From positions 1,612,001 to 1,676,000 of the forward strand of contig OZ252242.1 of the NCBI GenBank assembly GCA_965249595.1: 64,000 nucleotides of DNA. The letters are read 5' to 3'. Source of the stretch: VXNJ01 sp965249595. GTDB taxonomy: Bacteria; Chloroflexota; UBA11872; VXNJ01. The notes under the pieces were generated by a model that saw nothing but the letters and a program-made list of their open reading frames with translations, ran no database searches and had not been told where the DNA came from. The translations under genes were made by a program, and so were the position numbers. Of the stretch, positions 18,653 through 27,503 are shown piece by piece (the stretch's first letter is position 1; the number at the start of each line of letters is the position of its first letter).

Positions 18653-19203
18653 TCAATAGCGGATGTTGTTGAGCCGCCGAGCCAGCTGGGTAAGCGTCGC
18701 GCATTCCCTTTTTTCAGGGCTTAAGCGCGCTCGGATTTGAATTGTCCAGCCATCAAATTCGTTCGCATGGCTTCGGATTTCAAAGTCGCCCACGCGTTTG
18801 ACGAGTTCGACCAGTTTTCTGTCTTGGTTGAGGGCGTCAAGCAGCCCAGCACCAAAATCCTCGCCCCGCCATTCAATGCCAGTGATTTTTCCAAGCAATG
18901 GAAACGACTTGAGCCTGCGCGTTGAGACCTTGACCGGGTGGTCGACGGCCCCCGGGAGCTGGGTGGGATCAGCAACACCGCCCACCAAAAAGGAGGACTG
19001 CGCTGGGAACGATCCTGCTTTATGACGTTAATGGCCGAAATCGGTCTGTCGCGAATGTCTACGAATCTGAGTGACCGTCGGAGTAAGGATTTGCCAACTT
19101 TTTCTTCCGGCCGCCCGCGCTCGGCCATCTCGGCATCGACGCCCAGCGATCGGAGCGCAAGGTTGAGGTCATCGCGCGTTTTGTCGCGTAATTTCTCTTT
19201 CAT
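18653..19203 (-). pseudogene. hypothetical protein with one frameshift
   Basis: Two overlapping minus-strand frames complement each other. The upstream frame starts MKEKLRDKTRDDLNLALRSL at 19203 and reads sensibly to about 18990; the downstream frame then continues LVGGVADPTQLPGAVDHPVK to its stop at 18653. The change falls in a run of five T (minus strand) near 18985, a classic site for a 1-bp slip or sequencing error. The combined protein would be about 180 residues, charged and soluble. I do not recognise the family. Confidence 0.45.
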
Positions 19204-19609
19204 GCAGTCATCGAACCCGATGCGGATTTGTGTTTGCCAGAAAGTTTTAATTCGCCTTGACTGACCGGTTCGTCAATGCGTTTCGGAACCTCGAGGGTAC
19301 TTGGAATAGGGAAGGATAGTTCCTAGGAATTCGATGATGGATTTTTCCCGAGTGATAACGGTAACGATTATGTCTACATTGGACTGTTGATGCATAGTGC
19401 TGCCAATTCCCCGACGCCGAGTTCCGCGCCACGAAGTTCCACGACGATGACCACGACCGGACTACTTGCGCATGCACGCAGCATCCAACGCCTACCCGTG
19501 ACATCGTGGCGCTCGTACTGCCGTGGGCGACGCCGTCAGCGTCTTCACAAGCGTTCCTGCTCTTAGCGGGGAGCCATCGAGCGCAGTCACCCAGCGCCTC
19601 CGCAGTCTG
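19204..19609. other. intergenic region with one ATTATGTCTA motif
   Basis: About 400 bp downstream of the truncated GNAT gene. It contains the motif at 19367; nothing else is recognisable. Confidence 0.45.
19367..19376 (+). repeat. dispersed motif ATTATGTCTA
   Basis: Exact copy in the sequence context GTAACG-motif-CATTGG, which resembles the contexts at 14424 and 13454 (TAA a few bases upstream). Confidence 0.7.
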
Positions 19610-20026
19610 TCAGTAGCCATGCCGCAGGTAGGGGCGCAGATTCCTGGCGACGTTCATCCGGACAGAGCATGTGAATGACGTAACACCATCGCGCTTCGCC
19701 GTGACTTCGAGCCAGCAAAGCAGGGCATCTGCGATCCCGCATCCGCGAGCATCTGGGACAACAGCGGGCCGGAAGAACTCAAGGCTCTCGTTGGATATAC
19801 GGAAGCGCACACAACCAATTACGGCGCCAGATTCTCGAAGCTGGCCTGCCGCCACCCGGACGCCGTCAGCGCGCATGCTTTGCGTGACCTCTTGAGATGT
19901 CTCGAGTAGGGCGGAGGAGCGGGTAGTTTCCCCATACTCGATGTAAGCTGCTTGCGCCACTGCGCGAATAATCTCGGCCGAATCGGCCGCGACCTCATGG
20001 ATCATGATGCTTGGTACAGTCGTCAT
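19610..20026 (-). CDS. GNAT family N-acetyltransferase, short at the C-terminus
   Basis: A 138-residue protein. The central strand pair VIGCVRFRISNESLEFFRPA is followed by the acetyl-CoA pyrophosphate-binding turn VVPDARGCGIADALL (the V-x3-RGxGxA motif), then the helix LLCWLEVTAKRDG and strand SFTCSVRMNVARNLRPYLRHGY, which stops where relatives read YxRxGFxxxG. The last strand of the fold is therefore missing and the product may be inactive. It would transfer acetyl from acetyl-CoA to an unknown amine. The start ATG at 20026 is plausible. Confidence 0.65.
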   Translation of the reverse strand: MTTVPSIMIHEVAADSAEIIRAVAQAAYIEYGETTRSSALLETSQEVTQSMRADGVRVAAGQLRESGAVIGCVRFRISNESLEFFRPAVVPDARGCGIADALLCWLEVTAKRDGVTSFTCSVRMNVARNLRPYLRHGY

Positions 20027-20399
20027 GGATCTCCCCGGGTCACGATGCGAGAGGCAATCTCGAGTGAACCGTTTCCGTCACCCGGAACTCAACCTCCGCA
20101 ACCTTGTACCCCTCGCGGCACACCTAGGCCGGATACCGCTTAATCAGATGCCAATTGGCCGCCAATTGGTATCGCAATTGTGTCGAGGATTTCGTTGGGT
20201 GCGACAGCTTCAAGATTGTCAATTAGGATTGCGACGCGGTCGGGCGCCAATCACCCGGATAGCCGGCCCTGCGCCGGGTTGAATGGAATCTTTTGCGCCA
20301 ATCCCTAGACGCATCCCGATCAATTCCCGTAACAACAATCCGCTCGACATTGATTTGCTTGGACTTCGCATTTGGAGGATCGCAAGTAGTTTGCAGGCC

Positions 20400-20721
20400 A
20401 AGCCAGATTTCCGCGGAAATGCGCCAGAGGGCGGCGTTGCTGGAAACGATAGTGAGCGGCAATCAGGTCATGCTGCTTGACGAACCTTACGGGGCCCTGG
20501 ATGCGCTGACCCGGTCGGACATGCACCGCTTTTTGCTCGGAGTCCGGTCGGAATTGGACCTGGCGATGTTATTTGTCACCCATGATCTGGACGAGGCGGT
20601 GGCCCTGGCTGACCGGGTCGCGGTGATGTCGCCGCGCCCCGGAAGGATCGTGGACGAGTTTGCGGTCCGATTGGGCCACCCTCGCAACGGCAACCTGGCA
20701 GCAAGCGCGTTGGCGACGTAG
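20400..20721 (+). pseudogene. ABC transporter ATPase C-terminal relic (NitT/TauT type)
   Basis: The frame reads ISAEMRQRAALLETIV (a degraded LSGGMRQRxALARAL signature), then QVMLLDEPYGALDALTR (Walker B and D-loop), MLFVTHDLDEAVALADRV (H-loop) and the RPGRIVDEF segment typical of SsuB/TauB-type importers of sulfonates, nitrate or taurine. The N-terminal half with Walker A is absent, and the signature motif is mutated. Upstream fragments of a nucleotide-binding domain may lie in another frame near 20340. No permease or binding protein is nearby. It is a dead remnant. Confidence 0.7.
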
Positions 20722-20840
20722 CGCGCGCGCCTGTTGGCGGCGGTCGGGTCGGGGACTGGGCAATTGCATCGATGATCGAGTATTCCCCGGCCGGGGCGTT
20801 AGATTGAATCTCTAATTGCCCGTCGGGCAGCTCAATCCCC

Positions 20841-22091
20841 ATGAAAACCTCTACCCACTCCCGGCCCGTCGCCGCGGCGACGGCGACGGCCCAGCGGATC
20901 CCTTGGTCAATTGTTTTGGCTGGGGCGGCGATGGCATTTATCTTCACCGGTTCGAACCAGTCGTTCGGGGTTTTTCTGATTGCAGTGACCGCGGACCTGG
21001 GGGTGGGGCGAGAAACCTTTGCGCTGGCGATCGCGGTGCTGCAGCTGGCCACCGGTCTGCCGGTTGCGGCCTACCTGGCCGACCGCTACGGACACTGGAA
21101 GGTGATCGTCCCCTCGGCATTGGTCTATTCGCTGGCGATGCTGCTCACATCGCAGGCTCAGACCGGATTCCAATTCCTGGTCTATCTGGGTTTCCTGGGC
21201 GGCATTTCCGTCAGCGGGGCCTCGATGACGGTGGTTGTCGGCGCCGTCGGCCAATTGGTACCGGTGCAACGCCGCAGCTTTGCCTTCGGCATCCTCACCG
21301 CCGGCTCCTCGGCCGGCATGTTCGTGCTGGTTCCGGTGTGGCAGCAGATCCTGAACCTGGTTGGATGGCGCGCCAACTTTGCCCTTTTCGCGGTGGTACC
21401 GCTGGTGATCGGCCTGCTGGCGCTGGTATACCTGCGCGACACCCGCAGCCTGCCCCGCAGCGCGGATGTGGTCGACGAGCCGTTCTCGAAGATGGTGGCC
21501 CGCGCCCGGCGCAACCGCGATTACCTCCTGCTGACGGCGGGTTTCTTCGTCTGCGGCTTTCACGTGAGCTTTATTGCCACGCACCTGCCGGCATACCTTT
21601 CCGACGGCGGGGTTTCTGCTACCGCGGCCGCTTTGGCGTTGGCGCTGATCGGGTTATTCAATATCTTTGGATCGGCGATCTCTGGGCGCCTCGGCGACCA
21701 ATATCGCCGTAGCCGCCTGTTGGTGATCGTCTACTCGCTGCGCGGGGTCGTCCTGATCGGGCTGCTGGCCCTGCCGTTGAACGCGGTGACGGCGATGGCC
21801 TTCGGGGCATCGATGGGGTTGCTGTGGTTGGCGACGGTACCGCTCACGTCCGCGGCGGTTGCCCAAATGCTGGGCGCGCGCTATCTGGCGGTGATGTTTG
21901 GGGTTACGTTCTTTTCCCACCAGATTGGATCCTTCTTGGGTGTTTGGCTGGGCGGGCGCGTCTACGATTCGATCCAGTCCTATGACCCGATCTGGGTGGC
22001 GGCCATCATCTTGGCGTTTGTCGCGGCCCTGGTACACCTTCCGATGAGGGACGACGGCCGGGTCAGGGCTACCGCCGCCGCCGCGTATTAG
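20841..22091 (+). CDS. MFS transporter (monocarboxylate/OFA-like)
   Basis: A 416-residue inner-membrane protein with twelve hydrophobic segments. Motif A-like sequence is YLADRYGHWKV after helix 2, and GRLGDQYRRSRLLV repeats the pattern after helix 8. Helix 1 reads VLAGAAMAFIFTGSNQSFGV, the pattern of oxalate/formate-antiporter and monocarboxylate-type carriers. The family moves small carboxylates or similar solutes with protons. The direct neighbour upstream is the ABC relic, so no operon partner indicates the substrate. The SDR gene downstream is convergent. Confidence 0.85.
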   Translation: MKTSTHSRPVAAATATAQRIPWSIVLAGAAMAFIFTGSNQSFGVFLIAVTADLGVGRETFALAIAVLQLATGLPVAAYLADRYGHWKVIVPSALVYSLAMLLTSQAQTGFQFLVYLGFLGGISVSGASMTVVVGAVGQLVPVQRRSFAFGILTAGSSAGMFVLVPVWQQILNLVGWRANFALFAVVPLVIGLLALVYLRDTRSLPRSADVVDEPFSKMVARARRNRDYLLLTAGFFVCGFHVSFIATHLPAYLSDGGVSATAAALALALIGLFNIFGSAISGRLGDQYRRSRLLVIVYSLRGVVLIGLLALPLNAVTAMAFGASMGLLWLATVPLTSAAVAQMLGARYLAVMFGVTFFSHQIGSFLGVWLGGRVYDSIQSYDPIWVAAIILAFVAALVHLPMRDDGRVRATAAAAY

Positions 22092-22311
22092 CAGCCCGTA
22101 GAGGTCGTTTCGGGACGCGCCCGAAGGCGCCCACGAGTATTGCGCGGCGTGCCAATCGTATTTATCCAACAAGGGCGCGGCCGACGATACTTTGGCTTCC
22201 CACATTGGCTCCAGATTCGTCTCCCAATCGGCGTCGCCGGGTCGCGGCGGAGCGGGTTAGGCGATTATGCTGGCGCCGGGATCGCAAACGCCCGGGCCGA
22301 TGTCGGGCCGG

Positions 22312-23052
22312 TTACTCGGCGGTCGCGCCGCCGTCTATGACCAGTTCGCTGCCGGTTACAAACGAGGACTCGTCGGAGGCCAGGTACAGCGCCGCGTAGG
22401 CCACGTCGTCTGCCGTGCCGACCCGGCCGAGGGGCGTATAGACGTCGTACTGCTTTGTCTGAAGGACCTGGTCGAGCAAATCGGTTTCTATCGGACCGGG
22501 ATGCAGCGAGTTGGCGCGGATACCGTCGGTGGCATACTGGATCGCGGTCGTCTTGGTGAAGATGCGAACCGCCCCTTTTGAGGAAGCATAGGCAGTGGCG
22601 CGGATATTGCCCACGATTCCGGAGATCGACGAAACGTTAATGATCGAGCCTCCGCCGGCGATGCGCATCGGCCCGATGGCGGCCTTGGTTCCAAGGAAGA
22701 CTCCCTTGGAGTTGACATTGTGGACGGCGTCCCAGTGTTCCACGGTGGTTTCTTCCACCCGGCCACCGCGCCAGATGCCGGCGTTATTCACCAGCACGTT
22801 CAGCTCGCCGTATCCGGAAACGGCGACGGTGACGGCATCCTGCCAGTTCCGCTCGCTGGTAACGTCCAGATGCACGAACTTGGCATCGCCGCCTAGCTGA
22901 TTGATTTGGGCTGCGACCCCCGTCCCGGCAACGTCGAGGAGATCGCCGATGACAACCCTGGCGCCCTCGCGGGCAAACAACTTGGCTTGGGCCGCGCCCA
23001 ACCCTTTGGCGCCGCCGCTGATAAGGGCGACTTTGCCATCCAATCGACCCAA
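22312..23052 (-). CDS. SDR family NAD(P)-dependent oxidoreductase
   Basis: A 246-residue classical short-chain dehydrogenase. The cofactor loop SGGAKGLG is at residues 12-19, the acidic GDLLD after strand 2 suggests NAD preference, NNAG is at 89-92, the catalytic serine lies in NVSSISG at 139-145, and Tyr155/Lys159 in TAYASSKGA. The C-terminus has HPGPIETDLL and GSELVIDGGATAE. It reduces or oxidises a hydroxyl/keto group; the closest named families are glucose 1-dehydrogenase- and 3-oxoacyl reductase-like SDRs, so the substrate is open. It is convergent with the MFS gene. Confidence 0.88.
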   Translation of the reverse strand: MGRLDGKVALISGGAKGLGAAQAKLFAREGARVVIGDLLDVAGTGVAAQINQLGGDAKFVHLDVTSERNWQDAVTVAVSGYGELNVLVNNAGIWRGGRVEETTVEHWDAVHNVNSKGVFLGTKAAIGPMRIAGGGSIINVSSISGIVGNIRATAYASSKGAVRIFTKTTAIQYATDGIRANSLHPGPIETDLLDQVLQTKQYDVYTPLGRVGTADDVAYAALYLASDESSFVTGSELVIDGGATAE

Positions 23053-23365
23053 TTAACCGCTCCTTGCGATGCGGCGCACGGCCGCCAGAAGGCAAATCCC
23101 GTCCTCAGGACTGGCCGCTTTTGGCCAAACTTTAGCCGCGCCTAAACCCATCTCGCCAGCCGCTTCCATGCCCGATTTGAGCCTTGCCTGTTCCCCGAAC
23201 GGAGGACTAGATGCCCGAGAGTTGACGGCCAACGCCTGAACGGCCGGTGGATCGGGAACGACTACGCCTTGGATGTTCATTCCAACAGTCGACGATTTTG
23301 GGGCACATCAATGATTCGGAACGGAATAATGATTCTGCCTCGTATCTTTGGCCTCAACATGATAT
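23053..23365. other. intergenic region
   Basis: About 310 bp between the SDR start and the end of the toxin gene. It should contain the SDR promoter. A 75-codon minus-strand frame here has no recognisable features. Confidence 0.4.
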
Positions 23366-23710
23366 TCAGAGGTCTAGCACTGTGCGCAACCCTCGCGATA
23401 TCTGTGCCAAGACCGGCCCGGGGGCACGGCCGGCAAGTTCAACTAAGTAATCGCGGTCAATGGTAATGATTTGGGACACGTTAGCCACCGAGTCTTTCGG
23501 CAGCCCAACTTCTCCGGCCCGCATGAAGACATTGCCTGGAGCTTCGTTTAAGCGAAGGTTTGAAGTGACGGTGATAGCTACTACGGTGCGCATCCGACTG
23601 AGGTTGAATGAATCTGCCTGAACGATCAACAAGGGGCGCCTGAACCCAGGTTCAGATCCACGAGATTCGGGCAGATTTGCCCACCAGACCTCGCCGCGTT
23701 CAATCACCAC
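23366..23710 (-). CDS. PemK/MazF family endoribonuclease toxin
   Basis: A 114-residue toxin of the MazF/PemK fold, which cleaves mRNA at short sequences. The N-terminal signature is RGEVWWANLPESRGSEPGF, then RRPLLIVQADSFNLSRM, VVAITVTSNLRL, the GLPKDSVANVSQIITIDRDY segment with the catalytic-loop serine/threonine positions, and LAQISRGLRTVLDL at the end. It is complete. The start overlaps the antitoxin stop by 7 bp, so translation is coupled and the antitoxin is made first. Two paralogous loci lie at 47.8 and 58.3 kb. Confidence 0.88.
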   Translation of the reverse strand: MVIERGEVWWANLPESRGSEPGFRRPLLIVQADSFNLSRMRTVVAITVTSNLRLNEAPGNVFMRAGEVGLPKDSVANVSQIITIDRDYLVELAGRAPGPVLAQISRGLRTVLDL

Positions 23711-23940
23711 TTTTCGGAGGCGAGTGTCCGAGATTGGGAATCTACGATTTCCGGGTCGAGAGCGCTGGGCAATTCGGCGTACACCTCATTTAATTTGGCG
23801 GTAATGTCGTCGTGGCGATGCTTGGCCACAAATTCAGCCAACGCGGTGGCGTACAAATTGCTGCGAGTGGTCCCGAGGCTGTCTGCCAATTCATCGGCTG
23901 AATGGAACAGATCGTCGGGGAGTGAAATCGCCGTTTTCAT
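23704..23940 (-). CDS. ribbon-helix-helix antitoxin of the PemK-type toxin
   Basis: A 78-residue CopG/MazE-like protein. The N-terminal beta strand and helices read MKTAISLPDDLFHSADELAD and SLGTTRSNLYATALAEFVA, the RHH DNA-binding pattern; the acidic C-terminus (DPEIVDSQSRTLASEKW) would wrap the toxin. It should repress its own operon through the 16-bp palindrome just upstream. A TATAAT lies 6 nt before the ATG, which predicts a leaderless or nearly leaderless transcript. The copy at 58536 is clearly paralogous and has the same arrangement. Confidence 0.87.
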   Translation of the reverse strand: MKTAISLPDDLFHSADELADSLGTTRSNLYATALAEFVAKHRHDDITAKLNEVYAELPSALDPEIVDSQSRTLASEKW

Positions 23941-23947
23941 ACAAGTA

Positions 23948-23963
23948 TTATACCCGGGTATAA
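23948..23963. promoter_or_regulatory. palindromic operator overlapping the -10 of the PemK-type operon
   Basis: TTATACCCGGGTATAA is a perfect 16-bp palindrome, starting 8 bp upstream of the antitoxin ATG. On the minus strand its end supplies a TATAAT hexamer 6 nt before the start codon. The second paralogous operon at 58780 has the same half-sites, which supports an autoregulatory operator. Confidence 0.8.
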
Positions 23964-24031
23964 CCTAAACGCGTTGATCGCATCTTAAGTTACCGAGTTA
24001 ACGACCGCCGTAGTCACACGCGGGAATAATG

Positions 24032-24041
24032 ATTATGTCTA
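24032..24041 (+). repeat. dispersed motif ATTATGTCTA
   Basis: Exact copy between the toxin-antitoxin promoter and the 3' end of the split DUF4268 gene; the following AAT matches the inverted pair at 12932. Confidence 0.7.
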
Positions 24042-24145
24042 ATGGCACACCGACGGTGTCCAAGCCCCCACTTCCGTGCGTAGCCGACACAACCGGGCAA
24101 TCACGGTCGCTTGGTCGCTGGGCGCCTTATCGGCCGAAATGAGTA

Positions 24146-24334
24146 TCAATCAGCTTGAACGAGAGTTTTTTGCACCGCCCGCGTCCATTGCCCGCGTCGC
24201 TTGGTCATCCAATCCGACATCTGATCCCAATTGCTTTGATCGGTAGCGTCGATCGAAAGAAAGAAATGTCCGCTCCCGCTAACTTCCCCGACACCACCCT
24301 CTGCCCCTATTTCTTCCCGGAGCAATGCCACGGG
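24146..24334 (-). pseudogene. DUF4268 gene, 3' part (separated from its 5' part by the composite transposon)
   Basis: The minus-strand frame entering from the transposon edge reads VALLREEIGAEGGVGEVSGS, then HFFLSIDATDQSNWDQMSDW and a final RRGQWTRAVQKTLVQAD. This fits the C-terminus of DUF4268 proteins (a REEIE...G helix, then a D..D..DWp..H.Wl segment). Joining it to the interrupted gene at 46780-47507, after removal of one ACGGG duplicate, keeps the same frame (...LAAPV + ALLREE...). The two pieces were therefore one gene before the insertion. Confidence 0.85.
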
Positions 24335-26091
24335 TGATCAACGACTTTTAGATTTGCCGGTCCCGTTGCCTCACCAAAAAATGTAACCGAAATTTGGGAC
24401 CGTTTATTTGACTCCGATTGGCGCGATTTCACGTACGATTTCGGTATCGTCGACAGCACCATCACGGCCGTTTACGACCCCGTAAACGAGCTCTTTAGCC
24501 ATCACCGACCGCCATTGCTTCAGCCGGCGCTGCAAGGTCCGCAGCTGCTTTGGACCGACAGCGTCGGGATGGTTGCGCATCAATACTTCTAGGATCCCGG
24601 TGCCGCTGGCGTCGGGATGATCCTGCAGGTAGCTAAGCACCTCGGGCCATATGTGCTCTAGGGGATCTCTACGCGTCCGCCACCAGATGCGGCGCTTTCG
24701 TTTTGGCCGCCGCGCGGGATTGGCTTCACCTTTGCGCCACAGATGAGAGAGCTTGGCCAGGAACTGTGATAGATCATCCCTTTGCACCTTGCTTCTTTCC
24801 TCGGGCGATGCCAGGGTGGCCAGGGCCGACTGGGCCGCTCTGATCTCGCTAAGGAGCAAGAGCGGATCCAGTTGCAAGCGCGTAGCGCGCAACCCCTCCT
24901 TGACCTTTTCGGCAACGGCGGGATGATCGAGCAGTCGCTGGCAGGGAGTTAGCGGACGGTCGTAGCGCTTTTGGGTCCTGGCCCCATAGCGCTGCTTGGA
25001 GATCAGCTTGAAAGACGGCTGGAAGAAATTGGTGTAGAGACCAACTAAGGCAAAGAGCCGGGCCAGGGTCTGCCCGGCGATGAATCCGGCAAAGCGTTCA
25101 TAGCCGGCAAAGCGCCTGATTACGGCGCCGTTCTTCTGCTCGATGAAGGCCTGGTCATTGGAGCGATACGCCCGCGAACGGGTGAACTCGATTTCACGCT
25201 GCCGGCAGTAATCGATAAGAGTCTGCGAGATGAAGGCGCTGTCGTTATCCGAGTCAATGCCGAGCACTGGAATCGGCAACCGCCCGCCTATAACCTCAAG
25301 CGCCTCGGTCACAAGCGTCTGCTCGCGGGCCAGCAGCGGAACCGCCTCCACCCAGCCCGAGGCAACATCGGTAACTGATAGCGACTGGATGAAGCTCCCG
25401 GCCATGTTGCCACCACAGTGGGCCACCAGGTCTATTTCCAGATAACCGGGATCGGGGCCATGCCAATCGGCAAACGTCCGGATCGGGACCATCTTGTGAT
25501 GACGGTTGCGGCGGCGGGGATTACGCCGTCGACTGCTGCCGGCGGTCTTGCGGACTGGTTTGAGCATCCGATCGATCGATGCCGGGCTGATTGAGAGCAG
25601 CTTGCTGCGTACATCCAGATCGAGCTGTAGGTGGCCATGCCCTTCCAGTGATTCGATCAGGCTGGGCAATATCGCTTGCAACCGTTTGCCGCAGACCCGA
25701 TCGGCCGCTTCCCAGAGGACGATCAGAGACTCCTTGACGGCTTCATCGTAAATGCGGTTTGAGGACTTGGTGGGCGGTGCCGGATCAGAACTTGCAGCAT
25801 TGCCCAGAATTCGGGTTGCGTATTTGCGGTTGTAGCCGCTAAGGGCTACGAATTCGTCCAGGATCGCGCCCTTCTCGCTCTTGGACGCCCTCGCGTAGCG
25901 GCCCCTTAAAGCTGCTAGCAGCTCCTTCCGCACCGCCCGGCTCAGCTTCTTGCCTGCCATCGGTTGCCTCCCTATGGATTTGGGTTACAAATCTAGTGAG
26001 GCAACGGCCCTGTTTGGGTTACAAAAACAGTGAGTCAATGCGCCGGCAAAAGTAGTTGTCGTCTACCGGCAAAACTGGGTGCCGCTGTTCA
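24335..26091 (-). mobile_element. left IS copy (1,757 bp, TG...CA ends)
   Basis: Ends are defined by comparison with the right copy: identity runs through TGATCAACGAC at the left and ...GCTGTTCA at the right, whose complement TGAACAGCGGC is an imperfect inverted repeat of the left end. A GTTGCCTCAC..TGTAACC block lies about 30 bp inside the left end and occurs twice inside the right end, probably as transposase-binding sites. One transposase gene fills the element. Right flank: truncated DUF4143 gene; left flank: DUF4268 gene. Confidence 0.85.
24404..25960 (-). CDS. IS transposase, integrase-core (rve) DD35E type
   Basis: A 518-residue transposase. The N-terminal 130 residues contain helix-turn-helix-like segments (LDEFVALSGYNRKYATRIL). 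The RNase H-like catalytic core follows: D177 in GYLEIDLVAH, D238 in LGIDSDNDSAF, and E274 in AFIEQKNGAV, with 35 residues between the last two, giving DD35E. A basic tract RRRNPRRRNRHHK precedes the core. The C-terminal part is rich in Arg/Lys and probably contacts the ends. It looks complete. The family is integrase-like (near IS481/IS3-type or an unclassified relative); I cannot name the exact IS. Confidence 0.88.
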   Translation of the reverse strand: MAGKKLSRAVRKELLAALRGRYARASKSEKGAILDEFVALSGYNRKYATRILGNAASSDPAPPTKSSNRIYDEAVKESLIVLWEAADRVCGKRLQAILPSLIESLEGHGHLQLDLDVRSKLLSISPASIDRMLKPVRKTAGSSRRRNPRRRNRHHKMVPIRTFADWHGPDPGYLEIDLVAHCGGNMAGSFIQSLSVTDVASGWVEAVPLLAREQTLVTEALEVIGGRLPIPVLGIDSDNDSAFISQTLIDYCRQREIEFTRSRAYRSNDQAFIEQKNGAVIRRFAGYERFAGFIAGQTLARLFALVGLYTNFFQPSFKLISKQRYGARTQKRYDRPLTPCQRLLDHPAVAEKVKEGLRATRLQLDPLLLLSEIRAAQSALATLASPEERSKVQRDDLSQFLAKLSHLWRKGEANPARRPKRKRRIWWRTRRDPLEHIWPEVLSYLQDHPDASGTGILEVLMRNHPDAVGPKQLRTLQRRLKQWRSVMAKELVYGVVNGRDGAVDDTEIVREIAPIGVK

Positions 26092-26829
26092 GCCCAACCT
26101 GACCAGCCGGAGGACTGGCGGGCGCTGGCGCTTCGCGGTGGCTTCCCGCTACCGGCCATCCACCTCAAGGCCGCTCAGGACAGGGCCGTCTGGTTTGACG
26201 GCTACGTGCGCACCTATCTGGAACGGGACCTCCAGGACCTCTCTTCCATCTCGGCATTGCCAGACTTTCGCAGGCTGATGCGGGCCGCCTGCCTCCGCAT
26301 GGGCAACCTTGTCAACCAGGCGGAGCTTGGCCGTGACGTGGCGCTGCCTCAGCCGACGGTGAGCCGCTACCTCAACCTGCTGGAAACGTCGTATCTCCTC
26401 GTCCGGCTCCCCGCCTACGCGGTGAACCGCACCAAGCGGCTGATCAAATCTCCCAAGCTCTACTGGGGCGACACCGGGGTGGCGTTGCATCTCACCCAGG
26501 AGGAGGAGCCCCGAGGGGCACATCTGGAGAACCTGGTGCTTCACGATCTGCTGGCCTGGCGGGACGCTCGGCTCGACCGGGCTGAGGTCCTCTACTGGCG
26601 CACGGCCATCGGCGAGGAGGTAGACTTCGTGATTGAGGCTGGGGATCGGCTGCTGCCCATCGAAGTCAAGGCGACGGAGCGGCCGCGTCTCCGAGACGTA
26701 GCCCATCTGCGCACCTTCCGGGCCGAGTATGGCGATAGGGCCAGGGCAGGCCTGTTGCTCCACGCTGGCAATACCCTGGAATGGCTGGCACCGGATGTGC
26801 TTGCTGCGCCCTGGTGGAGGGTGCTATGA
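26092..26829 (+). pseudogene. DUF4143 ATPase, C-terminal part truncated by IS insertion
   Basis: From the first base after the IS the frame reads QPDQPEDWRALALRGGFPLP, YVRTYLERDLQDLSSISALP, LGRDVALPQPTVSRYLNLLE, SPKLYWGDTGVALHL and GAHLENLVLHDLLAWR. These are the hallmarks of the DUF4143 C-terminal domain, including a winged-helix and the PD-(D/E)XK-like EVDFVIEAGDRLLPIEVKAT. The N-terminal AAA_14 ATPase domain is missing, cut off by the IS. An apparent ATG at 26056 lies within the IS end and would give a chimeric 257-residue protein. Its stop overlaps the next ATG (ATGA, 26826-26829). Confidence 0.82.
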
Positions 26830-27503
26830 GGCGTCGTCTGGCGGGGAGGGGTTCTCAAAAGTCATCAGAGTTTTGGATATCGGCTCCCACAGAGGACCGC
26901 CAGGGTGGAGGCAGGTCTACTAGGGCCGGACCGGGTGGTAGCGATAAGCCCGCGCCATGGTTGGGTGGCCTGCTGCTCATGCTGAACGTGACGTTGATCT
27001 TTACCGGCACAACTGGCATGGACCTGTACGGCTTCTACACACTGGAGCCAGTGGCAGCTCAACCCCTGCCGCTGGTGCTGTCCAGTCTGTTGAATCTGGG
27101 CATGGTCTTCCAGCCTACTGTGCCAATGATCACATTCGCGAGAGTTAAAACCCCAGATAAGGTTCCGGGCCCGCGGATCGGTCTGTCCACGGAGGCGCTC
27201 TACACCCAGCCGAGGCCGAGTTGTTACGATCCTACCGCCGACTCGCCATACATAACCGACTACCAGCTATGGAAGCTCGCGAAGTGTGCAAAGCTGACGG
27301 CCGACTTCCCAACTCAGCATAATAAATCCGAGTATACCGTAGCGGTGGACGGAGATATCGCGGTGATAGGAGCGTACAGGGACGACGACAACGGCGACGA
27401 TTCCGGTACGGCTGGCGTGTTTATCAGGGGTTCGGAATTCGGTAGGTGGACCTTGGCGGCCAAGCTAACCGCATCCGATGCCGACGATCAGGACATTATA
27501 TGA
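26826..27503 (+). CDS. short FG-GAP protein fragment with one hydrophobic segment
   Basis: A 225-residue open frame starting at an ATG that overlaps the DUF4143 stop. After a basic start comes the hydrophobic stretch APWLGGLLLMLNVTLIFTG, possibly a signal-anchor. The end reads ITDYQLWKLAKCAKLTADF, then VAVDGDIAVIGAYRDDDNGD and LAAKLTASDADDQDI, i.e. the start of an Fn3-nested FG-GAP propeller like those in the next gene, broken off after about one and a half blades. Its stop overlaps the next ATG (27500) by the ATGA arrangement. It is most likely a degraded paralogue fragment, but coupled translation with the next gene is possible. Confidence 0.5.
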   Translation: MRRRLAGRGSQKSSEFWISAPTEDRQGGGRSTRAGPGGSDKPAPWLGGLLLMLNVTLIFTGTTGMDLYGFYTLEPVAAQPLPLVLSSLLNLGMVFQPTVPMITFARVKTPDKVPGPRIGLSTEALYTQPRPSCYDPTADSPYITDYQLWKLAKCAKLTADFPTQHNKSEYTVAVDGDIAVIGAYRDDDNGDDSGTAGVFIRGSEFGRWTLAAKLTASDADDQDII

